From [Bacillus] enclensis (lineage in GTDB: Bacteria > Bacillota > Bacilli > Bacillales > Bacillaceae_B): DNA of 58,457 nt. Positions 20,167 to 30,261 of this stretch are shown here, piece after piece. The notes under the pieces are model-generated. The model was given only the letters and a program-made list of their open reading frames with translations, did not search any database and was not told the DNA's origin. The stretch is from positions 1 through 58,457 of the forward strand of contig NZ_KQ758492.1 of NCBI RefSeq assembly GCF_001456935.1, written 5' to 3'. Position numbers and translations under genes: made by a program. Position 1 is the first letter of the stretch; every line of letters starts with the position of its first letter.

Positions 20167-20541
20167 ATGCGTGTTGTTTCAACAAATCAAGCACCTGCAG
20201 CAATCGGTCCGTATTCTCAAGGGATCGTGGTCAATAATCTATTCTACAGTTCAGGACAGATTCCGTTGACGGCAGAAGGAAGCATGATCGAAGGAGATAT
20301 CGCCGTTCAGACACACCAGGTCTTTAAAAACCTGCAAGCCGTTTTAAAAGAAGCAGGCGCTTCTCTCGAAACTGTTGTGAAAGCTACTGTATTCATCAAG
20401 GATATGAATGATTTCGGTGTCATCAATGAAGTATACGGAGAGTATTTCAATACTCATAAACCGGCACGTTCCTGTGTGGAAGTTGCCCGCCTGCCAAAAG
20501 ATGCAGGGGTTGAAATCGAAGTAATCGCACTCGTGAAGTAA
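20167..20541 (+). CDS. ridA: RidA family enamine/imine deaminase (YabJ)
   Basis: A 124-residue RidA/YjgF protein that hydrolyses reactive 2-aminoacrylate-type imines. Catalytic-pocket residues lie in [20 protein letters not shown] (~103-122; the Arg binds the carboxylate). B. subtilis YabJ lies in the purR operon and was reported to be needed for adenine repression by PurR. Ribosome site GGGAGGCAG; stop overlaps the terminator stem. Confidence 0.95.
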   Translation: MRVVSTNQAPAAIGPYSQGIVVNNLFYSSGQIPLTAEGSMIEGDIAVQTHQVFKNLQAVLKEAGASLETVVKATVFIKDMNDFGVINEVYGEYFNTHKPARSCVEVARLPKDAGVEIEVIALVK

Positions 20542-20562
20542 TCTTCACGGGTGTTTTTTTAT
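20527..20562 (+). terminator. Terminator of purR-ridA
   Basis: Stem CACTCGTGAAG / CTTCACGGGTG, loop TAAT, then a T-run; it includes the ridA stop codon. Confidence 0.85.
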
Positions 20563-20665
20563 GCAGAAAAAGCTGCAAGCGGCTGTGTTAACGGTTTTAG
20601 GACAAAAGATGTATGCAAAGATTAAGTGAAAAATAAAATTTTTCAAAAAATTTTACATTTAAAGA

Positions 20666-20694
20666 AGGAATATCTAATCGAATCGTTGAATTAG
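20666..20694 (+). promoter_or_regulatory. Sigma-H promoter of spoVG
   Basis: AGGAATA (20666-20672), 15-bp spacer, GAATTA (20688-20693). This is the sigma-H layout of B. subtilis spoVG (AGGATTT / GAATTG). Confidence 0.75.
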
Positions 20695-20721
20695 TACAGT
20701 AGATTTCATCTAGGGAAAAAG

Positions 20722-21027
20722 GTGGTGAACAGAATGGAAGTAACTGACGTAAGATTACGCAGGGTAAACACCGATGGCCGCATGAGAGCAATTGCATCGA
20801 TTACATTGGATAATGAATTTGTTGTCCATGACATTCGTGTAATTGATGGGAACAATGGCTTATTCGTAGCAATGCCGAGTAAGCGTACTCCTGATGGGGA
20901 ATTTCGTGATATCGCTCACCCAATCAATTCCGGTACCCGCGGCAAAATACAAGATGCCGTGTTAGCAGAGTACCACCGTCTAGGTGAGCTTGAAGAAGTG
21001 GAGTTAGAAGAAGCTGGCGCTTCCTAA
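20722..21027 (+). CDS. spoVG: Septation/regulatory protein SpoVG
   Basis: The ORF from 20722 begins at a GTG in the ribosome-site region; ATG 20734 ([17 protein letters not shown]) is the family start and follows AAAGGTGGTGAAC, giving 97 residues. A small RNA/DNA-binding regulator that in B. subtilis affects asymmetric septation with SpoIIB and late sporulation. The core [20 protein letters not shown] and [12 protein letters not shown] are nearly invariant in the family; the C-terminal tail is acidic. Own sigma-H promoter and own terminator. Confidence 0.95.
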   Translation: MVNRMEVTDVRLRRVNTDGRMRAIASITLDNEFVVHDIRVIDGNNGLFVAMPSKRTPDGEFRDIAHPINSGTRGKIQDAVLAEYHRLGELEEVELEEAGAS

Positions 21028-21040
21028 AAGAGTCTATTGC

Positions 21041-21078
21041 AACAAGAGCCTACTTCCACAGTAGAGCTCTTTTTTTTC
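21041..21078 (+). terminator. Terminator of spoVG
   Basis: Stem AAGAGC / GCTCTT with an inner CTAC/GTAG pairing, followed by a long T-run. Confidence 0.75.
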
Positions 21079-21226
21079 TTTTCTTCCTATTACCCCGATA
21101 AACCCCTCTCGAAACCTATATTAGAAAAAAATTCAACATTTTTTAAAAATTACTGTGTTCAACTTTAAACGGTCTTAAAAATAGGTTGCCTGTAATAAAT
21201 GAATAATTATTTGTTATTGAATGTTG

Positions 21227-21441
21227 CCAGCGGTTGATTGCAGTGCAGGACGAAGACTCCTCATTTCCTTACCGGGGATAAATGTCTAGCTGCAGGGCTT
21301 AGAGGCACCTGTCATAAGCCAAACCGTCCAAGAAGGCAAAGAACGCCTTCACGGCCGATTCGTCTTATGCCACACGCCTCTGACCAAAGCCCTTCCGCTT
21401 TTCTGATGGAAAACAAAGTCTTACACGGAAATCAAAAGCGG
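21227..21441. repeat. Composite palindromic intergenic element (outer arms eroded)
   Basis: In the 621-bp gap between spoVG and glmU. The inner palindrome is well kept in forward orientation (CAGCTGCAGGGCTTAGAGGC, hairpin AAGAAGGC / GCCTTC, GCCTCTGACCAAAGCCCT, TCCGCTTTTCT). The outer arms TTGATTGCAGTGCAGGACGA and CTTACACGGAAATCAAAAGC lack the GC-rich inner halves. After it, TTGACA at 21555-21560 may be the glmU -35, but no -10 sits at the usual distance. Confidence 0.82.
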
Positions 21442-21648
21442 CTTATAGAAGTGTATCTTCTTTTTTTATAAGCAAAATTAGCGCTGCATTACTATTCTCC
21501 TTTATCCATCTTACAAAGTCACAGTCACCGGAATATTATTAACAAATCTATTACTTGACAAATATATGTATATTTTTCTCTATCCTTGAAATGAAAGAGC
21601 TTTTAGGATATATTCGTTATGGATAAAAAGGTTATTGGAGGACCAAAA

Positions 21649-23022
21649 ATGACAAAACGATATGCCGTTATATTAGCTGCCGGACAGGGAACAAGGATGA
21701 AATCGAAGCTATACAAAGTTCTTCACCCTGTATGCGGTAAGCCTATGGTGGAACATGTGGTCGACCAAATTACAACATTGAATATAGAGAAGACCGTTAC
21801 GATCATCGGCCATGGTGCTGAACTTGTGAAATCTCACCTTGAAGGCAAAAGCGATTTTGCCCTACAGGAAGAACAACTGGGTACAGCTCATGCGGTCATG
21901 CAATCAGAAGATGTTCTCGGCAATTTAGAGGGTACAACGCTGGTTGTGTGCGGAGATACTCCCCTGATCAAGGGAGAGACAATGGAAGCGCTTGTGAAGC
22001 ATCATGAAGAACAAGGTGCAAAAGCAACCATTCTGACCGGTCACACAGAATCTCCTGATGGATACGGAAGAATCATCCGCAATGATTCAGGTTTGGTGGA
22101 GCGCATCGTAGAACATAAAGATGCGTCAGAAGACGAAAGAAAAGTAAAAGAAATCAATACAGGTACGTACTGCTTTGATAATAAAGCACTATTCAATACG
22201 CTGAAAAAGGTATCAAATGACAATGTCCAAGGTGAGTACTACCTGCCGGATGTCATTGAAATCCTTCAGACAGAGGGCGAAATCGTGAGCGCTTATCAAA
22301 CAAGCGACTTTGATGAAACACTTGGCGTAAATGATCGCGTGGCATTATCGCAAGCAGAGACGACAATGAAGAAACGCATCAATGAACAACATATGAGAAA
22401 CGGTGTGACGATTCAAGATCCTGCCAACACATATATTGATGCAGGCGTGACCATCGGCAGAGACACTGTCATCTTGCCGGGGACCGTGATTAAAGGTAAC
22501 TCTTCAATAGGCGAGGATTCCATAATCGGGCCGAATACGGAAGTAAAGGATTCCACAATCGGCGATCGCACCGTTGTGAAGCAATCTGCAGCACATGACA
22601 GTTCCATCGGTTCCGATGTTCAGGTCGGTCCTTTCGCTCATATCCGTCCTGATTCAAGCATCGGGGATGAAGTGAAAATCGGTAACTTCGTTGAAATCAA
22701 AAAAGCATCCTTTGGTAAAGGAAGCAAAGCTTCTCACTTAAGCTACATCGGTGATGCCGAGGTAGGAAGTGACGTCAATATCGGATGCGGATCGATTACA
22801 GTCAACTATGACGGTAAGAACAAGCATCTTACAACGATTGAAGACGGAGTGTTCGTTGGCTGCAACTCCAACCTGGTTGCCCCTGTGAAGGTTGGTAAGG
22901 GTGCCTATATCGCAGCAGGTTCGACGATCACCGAAGATGTTCCCGGAGAGTCGCTGTCAATTGCAAGGGCTCGTCAGGTCAATAAAGAAAACTATGTACA
23001 AAATCTTAATCATAAGAAATAA
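21649..23022 (+). CDS. glmU: Bifunctional UDP-GlcNAc pyrophosphorylase / GlcN-1-P acetyltransferase
   Basis: Makes UDP-GlcNAc for peptidoglycan and teichoic acid synthesis. 457 residues. The N-terminal uridylyltransferase has [15 protein letters not shown] (~8-22), CGDTPL and EINTGTYCF. From ~250 a left-handed beta-helix of hexapeptide repeats forms the acetyltransferase, with [18 protein letters not shown] and NYDGKNKH in the active site. Start ATG 21649 follows TTGGAGGACC; an upstream in-frame ATG (21619) has no ribosome site. prs follows 14 bp downstream, so sugar-nucleotide and PRPP synthesis are co-transcribed. Confidence 0.96.
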   Translation: MTKRYAVILAAGQGTRMKSKLYKVLHPVCGKPMVEHVVDQITTLNIEKTVTIIGHGAELVKSHLEGKSDFALQEEQLGTAHAVMQSEDVLGNLEGTTLVVCGDTPLIKGETMEALVKHHEEQGAKATILTGHTESPDGYGRIIRNDSGLVERIVEHKDASEDERKVKEINTGTYCFDNKALFNTLKKVSNDNVQGEYYLPDVIEILQTEGEIVSAYQTSDFDETLGVNDRVALSQAETTMKKRINEQHMRNGVTIQDPANTYIDAGVTIGRDTVILPGTVIKGNSSIGEDSIIGPNTEVKDSTIGDRTVVKQSAAHDSSIGSDVQVGPFAHIRPDSSIGDEVKIGNFVEIKKASFGKGSKASHLSYIGDAEVGSDVNIGCGSITVNYDGKNKHLTTIEDGVFVGCNSNLVAPVKVGKGAYIAAGSTITEDVPGESLSIARARQVNKENYVQNLNHKK

Positions 23023-23036
23023 ACTGGAGGTCCACC

Positions 23037-23996
23037 ATGCCAAACTCTTATATTAATTCTAAGTTGAAAATATTCTCACTTAATTCAAACCACGAACTTG
23101 CGAAAGAAATCGCAGATGAAGTCGGCCTTGAGTTAGGAAAATCGTCTGTTAAACGCTTCAGTGACGGAGAAATCCAAATCAATATCGAAGAAAGTATCCG
23201 CGGATGTGATGTCTTCGTTATTCAGTCGACATCTCAGCCTGTCAATGAGAACCTGATGGAACTGTTGATCATGGTTGATGCATTAAAACGTGCATCTGCC
23301 AAAACGATCACAATCGTTATGCCTTATTATGGGTATGCACGCCAGGACCGTAAAGCAAGAGCGCGTGAACCGATCACAGCCAAGCTTGTAGCAAATCTAT
23401 TGGAAACGGCAGGAGCTACACGTGTGATCACACTTGATCTGCATGCTCCACAAATCCAAGGATTCTTCGATATCTTGATTGATCACCTAATGGGAGTGCC
23501 GATCTTGGCTGAATACTTCCAGGAAAAAGGATTCAAAAACGAAGACATCGTCATTGTATCTCCAGACCATGGCGGTGTTACGAGAGCCCGTAAACTTGCG
23601 GAGCGCCTGAAGGCACCGATCGCGATCATCGATAAACGACGCCCTAAGCCTAATGTGGCGGAAGTCATGAATATCGTTGGTAATATCGACGGCAAAGTGG
23701 CAATCTTGATCGATGATATCATCGACACTGCAGGCACGATCACACTGGCTGCAAACGCACTTGTGGAAAACGGTGCAAAAGAAGTGTTCGCTTGCTGTAC
23801 GCACCCTGTCCTTTCAGGTCCTGCAATCGAGCGCATCGAGAATTCCAACATCAAGGAGCTGGTCGTATTGAACACGATCCAGCTGCCTGAAGAGAAGATG
23901 ATCGGCAAAATCAAGCAGCTTTCCGTGGCAAAACTGATCAGCGAAGCCATCATCCGCGTCTACGAACAAAAATCCGTAAGTACGCTATTCGATTAA
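23037..23996 (+). CDS. prs: Ribose-phosphate pyrophosphokinase
   Basis: Makes PRPP from ribose 5-phosphate and ATP, for nucleotides, His, Trp and NAD. 319 residues, class I PRPP synthase. Visible: [20 protein letters not shown] (ATP site, ~103-111), [11 protein letters not shown] and the PRPP-binding loop [12 protein letters not shown] (~223-234). Ribosome site CTGGAGGTCCACC. Its product PRPP is the effector of PurR, encoded 3 kb upstream. Confidence 0.97.
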   Translation: MPNSYINSKLKIFSLNSNHELAKEIADEVGLELGKSSVKRFSDGEIQINIEESIRGCDVFVIQSTSQPVNENLMELLIMVDALKRASAKTITIVMPYYGYARQDRKARAREPITAKLVANLLETAGATRVITLDLHAPQIQGFFDILIDHLMGVPILAEYFQEKGFKNEDIVIVSPDHGGVTRARKLAERLKAPIAIIDKRRPKPNVAEVMNIVGNIDGKVAILIDDIIDTAGTITLAANALVENGAKEVFACCTHPVLSGPAIERIENSNIKELVVLNTIQLPEEKMIGKIKQLSVAKLISEAIIRVYEQKSVSTLFD

Positions 23997-24022
23997 GAAT
24001 TAATATCAGTGTTTGTGCTATG

Positions 24023-24065
24023 ACAAGAACCCGTTTTCTCAACTTGAGAAGGCGGGTTCTTTTAC
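24023..24065 (+). terminator. Terminator of glmU-prs
   Basis: Stem AGAACCCGTTTTCTCA / TGAGAAGGCGGGTTCT with a short loop and TTTT. Confidence 0.88.
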
Positions 24066-24084
24066 TATGCTTCAGTTCTGATCA

Positions 24085-24332
24085 CCGCGTTGGATTTCCG
24101 TGCAAGACTTCGCTTTCCGCAAGGGATGAACTGTCCAGCTGCAGAGCTTAGAGGCACATGTCATAAGCCAAACCGACCAAGAAGGCAAAGAACGCCTTCG
24201 TGGCCGATTCGTCTTACGCCACCCGCCTCTGAGCAAAGCCCCTCCACCTTTCCAACCCGCAGGAGCATAGCGACGAGGAGCCTCACCCCTGGCCCCGCGG
24301 AAAGCGAGCACCTGCAGCGGAAATCAACGGGC
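24085..24332. repeat. Composite palindromic intergenic element
   Basis: Here both outer ends are of the right-arm type: CCGCGTTGGATTTCCGTGCA...CGCTTTCCGC at the left and CCGCGGAAAGCGAGCACCTG...GGAAATCAACGG at the right. The inner palindrome is forward (AGAGCTTAGAGGC ... GCCTCTGAGCAAAGCCCCTCC). It fills most of the prs-ctc gap. Open frames on both strands here (24072-24311 minus, 24090-24479 plus) come from the palindrome. Confidence 0.85.
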
Positions 24333-24364
24333 TTTGTTAACGGGGGGAAATCTACAATTCACAT

Positions 24365-24390
24365 GTTTATTCCCCACACAAATAGGGTAA
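24365..24390 (+). promoter_or_regulatory. Sigma-B promoter of ctc
   Basis: GTTTAT (24365-24370), 14-bp spacer, GGGTAA (24385-24390), one mismatch from consensus in each element (GTTTAA, GGGTAT). ctc is the classic sigma-B target in B. subtilis. Confidence 0.75.
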
Positions 24391-24444
24391 TTACTATATA
24401 TAGAACTCTACAATTAAAAGATCAGGGAAGGTGTTGGATTAAAC

Positions 24445-25098
24445 ATGGCAACAGAATTAAAAGCAAATACAAGAGATGATTTCAAACGCTCAACGTTAAC
24501 GAAGCTGAGACATGAAGGGAACATCCCGGGCGTTGTCTACGGCTATAAAGCTGAAAACACACCAATCGCAATCGACGCGATCACATTCATCAAGACAATC
24601 CGCGAAGTAGGAAGAAACGGAATCATTTCGTTAAACGTAAATGGCAACAAACAAAATGTCATTTTAAGTGATTATCAGCAGGATCATATTAAAGATCAGA
24701 TCACTCACGTTGATTTCCTTGCGGTTAACATGTCTGAGGAAATTGACGCAGACGTCCGCATCGAGCTTACAGGTGAGTCTGCCGGCGTTAAAGACGGAGG
24801 GGTGCTGCAGCAGCCGCTTCATGAAGTATCCGTCACGGCCAAGCCGTCTGATATACCGGAATCAATCGAAGTTGATATTTCAGAGCTCCAAGTAGGGGAC
24901 ACCGTGACGATCGCAGATGTGCGTGACAAGTACAGCGTCACATTGAATGAAGAAGATGACCGCACCATCGCCTCCGTCCTGGCTCCTAGACAGGAAGAAG
25001 AAATTTCTACAGGTGAAGAGCAGGAAGCCGGCGTTCCTGAGAACGAAGAAGGCAGAGAAACTGAAGCAAGCGAGGAAAGCGAGTCTTCTGAAGAATAA
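24445..25098 (+). CDS. ctc: Ribosomal protein bL25 / general stress protein Ctc
   Basis: A 217-residue bL25 of the TL5/CTC type that binds 5S rRNA, with a stress role in Bacillus. N-terminal L25 domain ~1-95 (RDDFKRSTLTKLRHEGNIPG, VVYGY). C-terminal beta domain ~96-185. An acidic Glu/Ser tail (~187-217) ends the protein. ATG 24445 follows GGAAGGTG. Sigma-B promoter upstream and a terminator downstream, so it is separate from pth. Confidence 0.95.
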   Translation: MATELKANTRDDFKRSTLTKLRHEGNIPGVVYGYKAENTPIAIDAITFIKTIREVGRNGIISLNVNGNKQNVILSDYQQDHIKDQITHVDFLAVNMSEEIDADVRIELTGESAGVKDGGVLQQPLHEVSVTAKPSDIPESIEVDISELQVGDTVTIADVRDKYSVTLNEEDDRTIASVLAPRQEEEISTGEEQEAGVPENEEGRETEASEESESSEE

Positions 25099-25109
25099 TT
25101 AATATTTTT

Positions 25110-25141
25110 AGCGTAACCTTTTGCAGGTTGCGCTTTTTACG
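25110..25141 (+). terminator. Terminator of ctc
   Basis: Stem AGCGTAACCT / AGGTTGCGCT, loop TTTGC, followed by TTTTACGTTT. Confidence 0.82.
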
Positions 25142-25179
25142 TTTATCCTAGTAGTATTAGGTCAGAATGAGGTGGAAGC

Positions 25180-25737
25180 ATGAAATTAATCGTCGGACTC
25201 GGCAACCCGGGCTCGCAATACGAAAAAACAAGGCATAATATCGGGTTTGTCATCGTGGATGCACTCGCAGAGCGGCTGGGTGTCTCTTTAAACCAATCAA
25301 AGTTCAAAGGGGTCTACGGTACCTATCATTATAACGGAGAGAAAATCGTCCTTTTAAAGCCGCTTACATATATGAATTTATCAGGTGAAAGCATTGTCCC
25401 GTTAATGGATTATTTTAATATAGATGAAGAAGACCTGCTTGTCATCTATGATGATCTGGATCTGCCAGTAGGAAAGATCAGGCTGCGTCAGAAAGGCAGT
25501 GCAGGCGGACATAACGGCATCAAGTCAACGATCGCCCATTTGGGCACCCAGAACTTCAACCGGATACGCGTCGGCATCGACCGTCCAACAAACGGCATGA
25601 GTGTCCCGGACTATGTGCTCGGCAGATTCAGTAAAGACGAGCAGGCAGAACTGGACAAAGTCATCAACGACTCTGTTGAGGCCTGTGAAACATGGTTTAA
25701 TAAGCCGTTTCTGGAAGTCATGAATAAATTCAATTAA
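25180..25737 (+). CDS. pth: Peptidyl-tRNA hydrolase (SpoVC)
   Basis: Releases tRNA from peptidyl-tRNA dropped by ribosomes; essential. 185 residues. Catalytic His is in [11 protein letters not shown] (~18-28), with MNLSG (~68) and [23 protein letters not shown] (in part, ~92-114) around the site, and GIDRP near 135. Start ATG 25180 follows AGGTGGAAGC. A remnant of the outer repeat arm lies just after the stop. Confidence 0.96.
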   Translation: MKLIVGLGNPGSQYEKTRHNIGFVIVDALAERLGVSLNQSKFKGVYGTYHYNGEKIVLLKPLTYMNLSGESIVPLMDYFNIDEEDLLVIYDDLDLPVGKIRLRQKGSAGGHNGIKSTIAHLGTQNFNRIRVGIDRPTNGMSVPDYVLGRFSKDEQAELDKVINDSVEACETWFNKPFLEVMNKFN

Positions 25738-25744
25738 GCAGCTT

Positions 25745-25785
25745 CAATTGATTTCACCGGTCCCAGCGGAAATAAATAGCGGTGT
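25745..25785. repeat. Remnant of palindromic intergenic element
   Basis: TCAATTGATTTCACCGGTCC then CAGCGGAAATAAATAGCGG: both tips of the outer arms with the centre lost. It lies between pth and the fin promoter. Confidence 0.5.
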
Positions 25786-25811
25786 TGAAAATGGTAAAAC
25801 TAAGCAGCAAC

Positions 25812-25842
25812 TGAATAACTCCCTTCTATTCCGTTCATACTA
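25812..25842 (+). promoter_or_regulatory. Sigma-F/G promoter of fin
   Basis: TGAATA (25812-25817), 18-bp spacer, CATACTA (25836-25842): both elements match sigma-G consensus exactly, and sigma-F can also read such sites. This places fin in the forespore. Confidence 0.82.
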
Positions 25843-25872
25843 ATCGTATAAATGGAATTGGAGGGATATCAA

Positions 25873-26103
25873 TTGGCTATCCACTATCATTGTCGTCATT
25901 GCGGGACAAATGTAGGTACGATTTCCAATATGTCGGTCCACTCAGAACAACTTGGCATCCACAAACTGACTGAGGAAGAACGTCTGAATATGGTTCAGTA
26001 TCAGGACAACGGAGATATCCACGTCCGCACAATCTGTGAAGACTGCCAGGAAAGTCTTCAACGAAATCCGGATTATCATCAGCTGGATTATATCATTCAG
26101 TAA
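25873..26103 (+). CDS. fin: Anti-sigma-F factor Fin (YabK)
   Basis: A 76-residue zinc-finger-like protein that displaces sigma-F from core RNA polymerase and helps the switch to sigma-G in the forespore. CRHCG near the N terminus and CEDCQ (~57-61) are the metal pairs. Start is TTG 25873 with TTGGAGGGA 5-6 nt upstream; this gives the same length as B. subtilis Fin. An ATG at 25852 overlaps the ribosome site and is rejected. mfd follows 128 bp later. Confidence 0.93.
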   Translation: MAIHYHCRHCGTNVGTISNMSVHSEQLGIHKLTEEERLNMVQYQDNGDIHVRTICEDCQESLQRNPDYHQLDYIIQ

Positions 26104-26231
26104 GTATATAAGCATGAAAAGGAACAGCGCTTTGGTGGCAGAACCAAAGCATTTTTCTGTTTTTACTATAGAGATCCATTTCGCACGAATATAGCATAGA
26201 GATAGAAAGATCCACGGGGAGGAGCGTATTC

Positions 26232-29200
26232 TTGAAAGGTATTTTAAAACAAATCCACCAAAGTGAAGAACTTCAATCCCTCATCACGGGAATTGATGAA
26301 CAATTATCAGAACAGCTTGTTGCAGGGCTGTCAGGCTCATCGCGCACAGCCTATATCGCCGATGTTTATTTAGAGACTGGCAAATCCTCAATGGTCGTCA
26401 CGCACAATCTTTTCCAGGCCCAGAAAATATATGACGATCTCATTCAATTCCTTTCAGAAGATGAGGTATTCCTATATTCCGCCAACGAATTGATTGCAGC
26501 AGAGCTCAGTGTGGCAAGTCCCGAACTGCGTTCTCAGCGGATCGAGGTGTTGAATAAGCTGTCAAAAAATCAAAAAGGTGTATACATTGTACCTGTCGCA
26601 GGGCTTAGAAAAATCCTTCCAGAGAAAAAACAATGGGAAAAGAATCAAATCACCTTTACCCAGGGAGAAGATATCGATCTGGATGATATGCTGAATCAAT
26701 TGGTTCAAATGGGATATCAGCGCACGGGGATGGTCAACACCCCGGGAGAATTCAGTCTCCGCGGCGGTATTGTCGATATTTACCCGCTGACCCTTCCGAA
26801 CCCTGTCCGGATTGAACTTTTCGATACAGAAATCGATTCGATCCGTACGTTCTCAGTGGATGATCAGCGCTCAATCGACAAGCTTACAACCATCGAAATC
26901 GGCCCTTCTTCAGAAGTGTTGATGAATTATGAGGATATGGACAGCTTGATCAAGAAGATTGAATCCGGAATGGCAAAAAGTCTGAAAAAGATAAAAACGG
27001 ACAGTGTAAAAGAAAAGTTGACCGAATACATCGGACACGAAATCGCGCAGCTAGAAAACGGTCAGATTCCCGAGCAAATCTTCAAGTATCTCTCGCTTGC
27101 CTACGAGACGCCTAGTAGTTTGCTAGACTATCTGCCTACCGACAGCGTGATCTACTTCGACGAATACAGCAGGATCCTGGAGACAAGCGAATCTCTGGAA
27201 AGAGAAGAAGCAGAGTGGTATACGTCCCTGCTGCAGGATGGACAAATCATCCACGATATTTCGGTGTCCCATAAGTTTCAATCCTTGACGGCGAATACGA
27301 AGCTGCCTAAGGTTTATTTTTCATTGTTCCTCCGCCATATCCCGAATACAAGCCCTCAGAATATTTTCAATGTGTCCGCGAAACCGATGCAGAGTTTTCA
27401 TGGGCAGATGAATGTCCTGAAAGCAGAGCTAGACCGCTGGAAGAAAGGGAAATATACGGTCGTCCTGCTGGGGCCGGATGAAGAACGTGTTAAGAAGCTT
27501 CAGCGAGTACTTGACGATTATAAAATCGAAATAGCCTTTGTCGAAGACAGTTCCAAATTATTAAAGGGCAAAGTCCAGATGATCAATGGAAGCCTGACGA
27601 ACGGGTTCGAGCTTCCGATGCAGAAGCTTGCCGTCATCACCGAAGAAGAACTGTTCAATAAAAAAACCAAAAAGAAACCGAGAAGGCAGAAGCTTTCGAA
27701 TGCTGAAAGGATCAAAAGTTACTCCGAACTGAAAGTCGGGGATTATGTAGTGCACGTGAACCACGGGATCGGAAAATACCTTGGGCTTGAAACACTTGAA
27801 ATCAATGGAGTCCACAAGGATTATCTTCATGTTAAATACCAGGGCAGCGATAAACTGTATGTCCCGGTTGAACAGATCGAGCTTGTCCAAAAGTATGTGG
27901 GTTCTGAAAGTAAAGAACCGAAGCTTTATAAACTCGGCGGCACTGAGTGGAAGAAAGTCAAATCCAAGGTACAGTCATCCGTCCAGGATATCGCAGACGA
28001 CTTGATCAAGCTGTATGCTGAGCGTGAAGCCGCAAGGGGATATGCGTTCTCGCCGGATGGCGATATGCAGCGTGATTTCGAAACGGCCTTCCCATATGAA
28101 GAAACGGATGATCAATTAAGGTCGATCCACGAAATCAAGCACGATATGGAAAAAGAAAGGCCGATGGATCGATTGCTCTGCGGAGATGTCGGATACGGGA
28201 AGACGGAAGTGGCGATCCGTGCTGCCTTCAAAGCGATCGCTGACGGCAAGCAGGTAGCCTTCCTGGTACCGACCACCATACTCGCCCAGCAGCATTATGA
28301 AACGATCAAGGAGCGTTTTCAGGACTTCCCGATTGAAATCGGCCTGTTGAGCCGGTTCCGGTCGAGGAAGCAGCAGCAGGAGACCATCAAGGGATTGAAG
28401 GCAGGAACGGTCGATATCGTAGTCGGCACACACCGTCTATTATCAAAAGATATCCAATACCGTGATATCGGACTGCTCATCATCGATGAAGAGCAGAGAT
28501 TCGGTGTCACCCATAAAGAAAAAATCAAACAGCTCAAAACAAATATCGACGTGCTGACGCTGACGGCCACCCCGATCCCCCGCACCCTTCATATGTCGAT
28601 GCTCGGGGTGAGGGATTTATCTGTCATCGAAACACCGCCTGAAAACCGCTTCCCTGTGCAGACATATGTCATGGAGTACAACGGACCTCTCATCAAAGAG
28701 GCGATCGAGCGGGAGATGGCGCGGAACGGACAGGTGTATTTCCTCTATAACCGGGTCGAAGATATTGAACGGAAAGCGGATGAAATCTCGATGCTCGTGC
28801 CTGATGCCAGGATTGCGTACGCACACGGACAGATGAGTGAAAGTGAGCTCGAGTCGGTCATCTTAGGCTTTCTTACAGGGGAATATGATGTGCTCGTCAC
28901 GACCACGATCATCGAGACAGGGGTCGACATCCCGAATGTCAATACACTTATCGTCTTCGATGCCGACCGCATGGGCTTGTCCCAGCTGTATCAGCTGCGT
29001 GGACGGGTAGGACGTTCGAACAGGGTGGCGTATGCGTACTTCACGTACCGGAAGGACAAGGTTTTGACCGAAGTGGCTGAAAAACGCCTCCAGGCCATCA
29101 AGGAGTTCACGGAGCTCGGGTCCGGATTTAAAATCGCCATGCGTGACCTCACGATCCGTGGTGCAGGGAATCTGCTCGGGGCGCAGCAGCACGGATTCAT

Positions 29201-29765
29201 CGACTCAGTCGGATTCGATCTGTATTCGCAAATGCTGAAAGAAGCCATCGAGGAACGGAAGGGAGATCTTCCGAAACAGCCTGCCTCCACGTTTGAAGTC
29301 GATATTGAAGTGGATGCCTATATCCCGGATGACTACATCAAGGACGGACATCAGAAGATTGAGATGTATAAGCGATTCCGCTCGATCTCTTCACTGCCTG
29401 AAATAGAAGAGTTGCAGGAAGAGATGCTCGACCGCTTTGGTGAATATCCGGAAGAAGTGGAATACCTATTCCTCATTTCCGAGATGAAGGTCTTTGCCAA
29501 AAACACGGACCTGGAAAACATCAAGCAGGAGCAGAAAAACGTAAACATCTATATGTCTCCGGAAGGAACAAACCGGATCGACGGATCCAAAGTATTCGAT
29601 ATCTGCAACAAACACGGACGTGCAGTCGGACTCGGAATGGAAGGCTCCAAACTGAAAATATCCATCAACACCGCACGCCTTGAAACATCCAAATGGTTCC
29701 ACATGGCCTATGACATCATCAAAAACCTGGATACTGCCCTAAAAGAAGAAAACCACGTTTCGTGA
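26232..29765 (+). CDS. mfd: Transcription-repair coupling factor Mfd
   Basis: ATP-driven translocase that removes stalled RNA polymerase and recruits UvrA. 1177 residues, the same as in B. subtilis. UvrB-like domains 1-3 occupy ~1-350; the RNA-polymerase-interacting domain (VGDYVVHVNHGIGKYLGLE) ~500-565; the RecG-like motor ~610-980 with GDVGYGKTEVA (Walker A), DEEQRFG (motif II), TATPIPRTL (motif III) and RGRVGRSNR (motif VI); the TRG motif region follows; the C-terminal D7 domain ~1020-1177. TTG start 26232 with GGGGAGGAG upstream. Confidence 0.97.
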   Translation: MKGILKQIHQSEELQSLITGIDEQLSEQLVAGLSGSSRTAYIADVYLETGKSSMVVTHNLFQAQKIYDDLIQFLSEDEVFLYSANELIAAELSVASPELRSQRIEVLNKLSKNQKGVYIVPVAGLRKILPEKKQWEKNQITFTQGEDIDLDDMLNQLVQMGYQRTGMVNTPGEFSLRGGIVDIYPLTLPNPVRIELFDTEIDSIRTFSVDDQRSIDKLTTIEIGPSSEVLMNYEDMDSLIKKIESGMAKSLKKIKTDSVKEKLTEYIGHEIAQLENGQIPEQIFKYLSLAYETPSSLLDYLPTDSVIYFDEYSRILETSESLEREEAEWYTSLLQDGQIIHDISVSHKFQSLTANTKLPKVYFSLFLRHIPNTSPQNIFNVSAKPMQSFHGQMNVLKAELDRWKKGKYTVVLLGPDEERVKKLQRVLDDYKIEIAFVEDSSKLLKGKVQMINGSLTNGFELPMQKLAVITEEELFNKKTKKKPRRQKLSNAERIKSYSELKVGDYVVHVNHGIGKYLGLETLEINGVHKDYLHVKYQGSDKLYVPVEQIELVQKYVGSESKEPKLYKLGGTEWKKVKSKVQSSVQDIADDLIKLYAEREAARGYAFSPDGDMQRDFETAFPYEETDDQLRSIHEIKHDMEKERPMDRLLCGDVGYGKTEVAIRAAFKAIADGKQVAFLVPTTILAQQHYETIKERFQDFPIEIGLLSRFRSRKQQQETIKGLKAGTVDIVVGTHRLLSKDIQYRDIGLLIIDEEQRFGVTHKEKIKQLKTNIDVLTLTATPIPRTLHMSMLGVRDLSVIETPPENRFPVQTYVMEYNGPLIKEAIEREMARNGQVYFLYNRVEDIERKADEISMLVPDARIAYAHGQMSESELESVILGFLTGEYDVLVTTTIIETGVDIPNVNTLIVFDADRMGLSQLYQLRGRVGRSNRVAYAYFTYRKDKVLTEVAEKRLQAIKEFTELGSGFKIAMRDLTIRGAGNLLGAQQHGFIDSVGFDLYSQMLKEAIEERKGDLPKQPASTFEVDIEVDAYIPDDYIKDGHQKIEMYKRFRSISSLPEIEELQEEMLDRFGEYPEEVEYLFLISEMKVFAKNTDLENIKQEQKNVNIYMSPEGTNRIDGSKVFDICNKHGRAVGLGMEGSKLKISINTARLETSKWFHMAYDIIKNLDTALKEENHVS

Positions 29766-29872
29766 TGACAGCCTACTAACTATTTTGATTTAGAAAACAT
29801 ATAGAGGGTAGAGGTAAATCTTTTTGTTTTAGAATAGGTTTTGTTAAAAATACTTGATATGTATAACTGATA

Positions 29873-30005
29873 TCCAGCTGTTGATTGGAGTGGAAGACGA
29901 AGACTCCTGCGGGAAGAGTAGCTTATGTGAGACCCCGGAGGCGAAGCCGGGGAGGCTCACGGGCTACCCGCGGAAAGCGAAGTCTTCCACGGAAATCAAC
30001 AGCGG
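29873..30005. repeat. Palindromic intergenic element, outer unit alone
   Basis: A ~133-bp imperfect palindrome without the inner unit: left arm CTGTTGATTGGAGTGGAAGA...CTCCTGCGGG, centre GTGAGACCCCGGAGGCGAAG CCGGGGAGGCTCAC, right arm CCCGCGGAAAGCGAAG...CTTCCACGGAAATCAACAG. It lies in the 607-bp gap between mfd and spoVT; 30006-30250 shows nothing I can call. Confidence 0.88.
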
Positions 30006-30261
30006 TGTTTATGGATTTAAACAAATTTATTATTCTTTGTGCTTTGCGAAAAAGTCTTGCTGACAGCCGTCACTTTCGATACAATCAGATGATTTTCGAC
30101 ATTTAACTCTAATATTCGTTATCACATTGTAACTGAACTGTAAATGCGTTCACTGGTTTATTTTACTATGATAAGGGTATTAGTATTAATGCAGCTGCCA
30201 ACTTTGGAAAAAGTAACCTGCAATAGCATTTTAGTGAAATGACAGAAAAAATAACTGAATG

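Noticed and set aside
24085..24332. Insertion sequence
   Set aside because: No transposase frame in this or any other copy; the ends are parts of an imperfect palindrome without clear target duplications.
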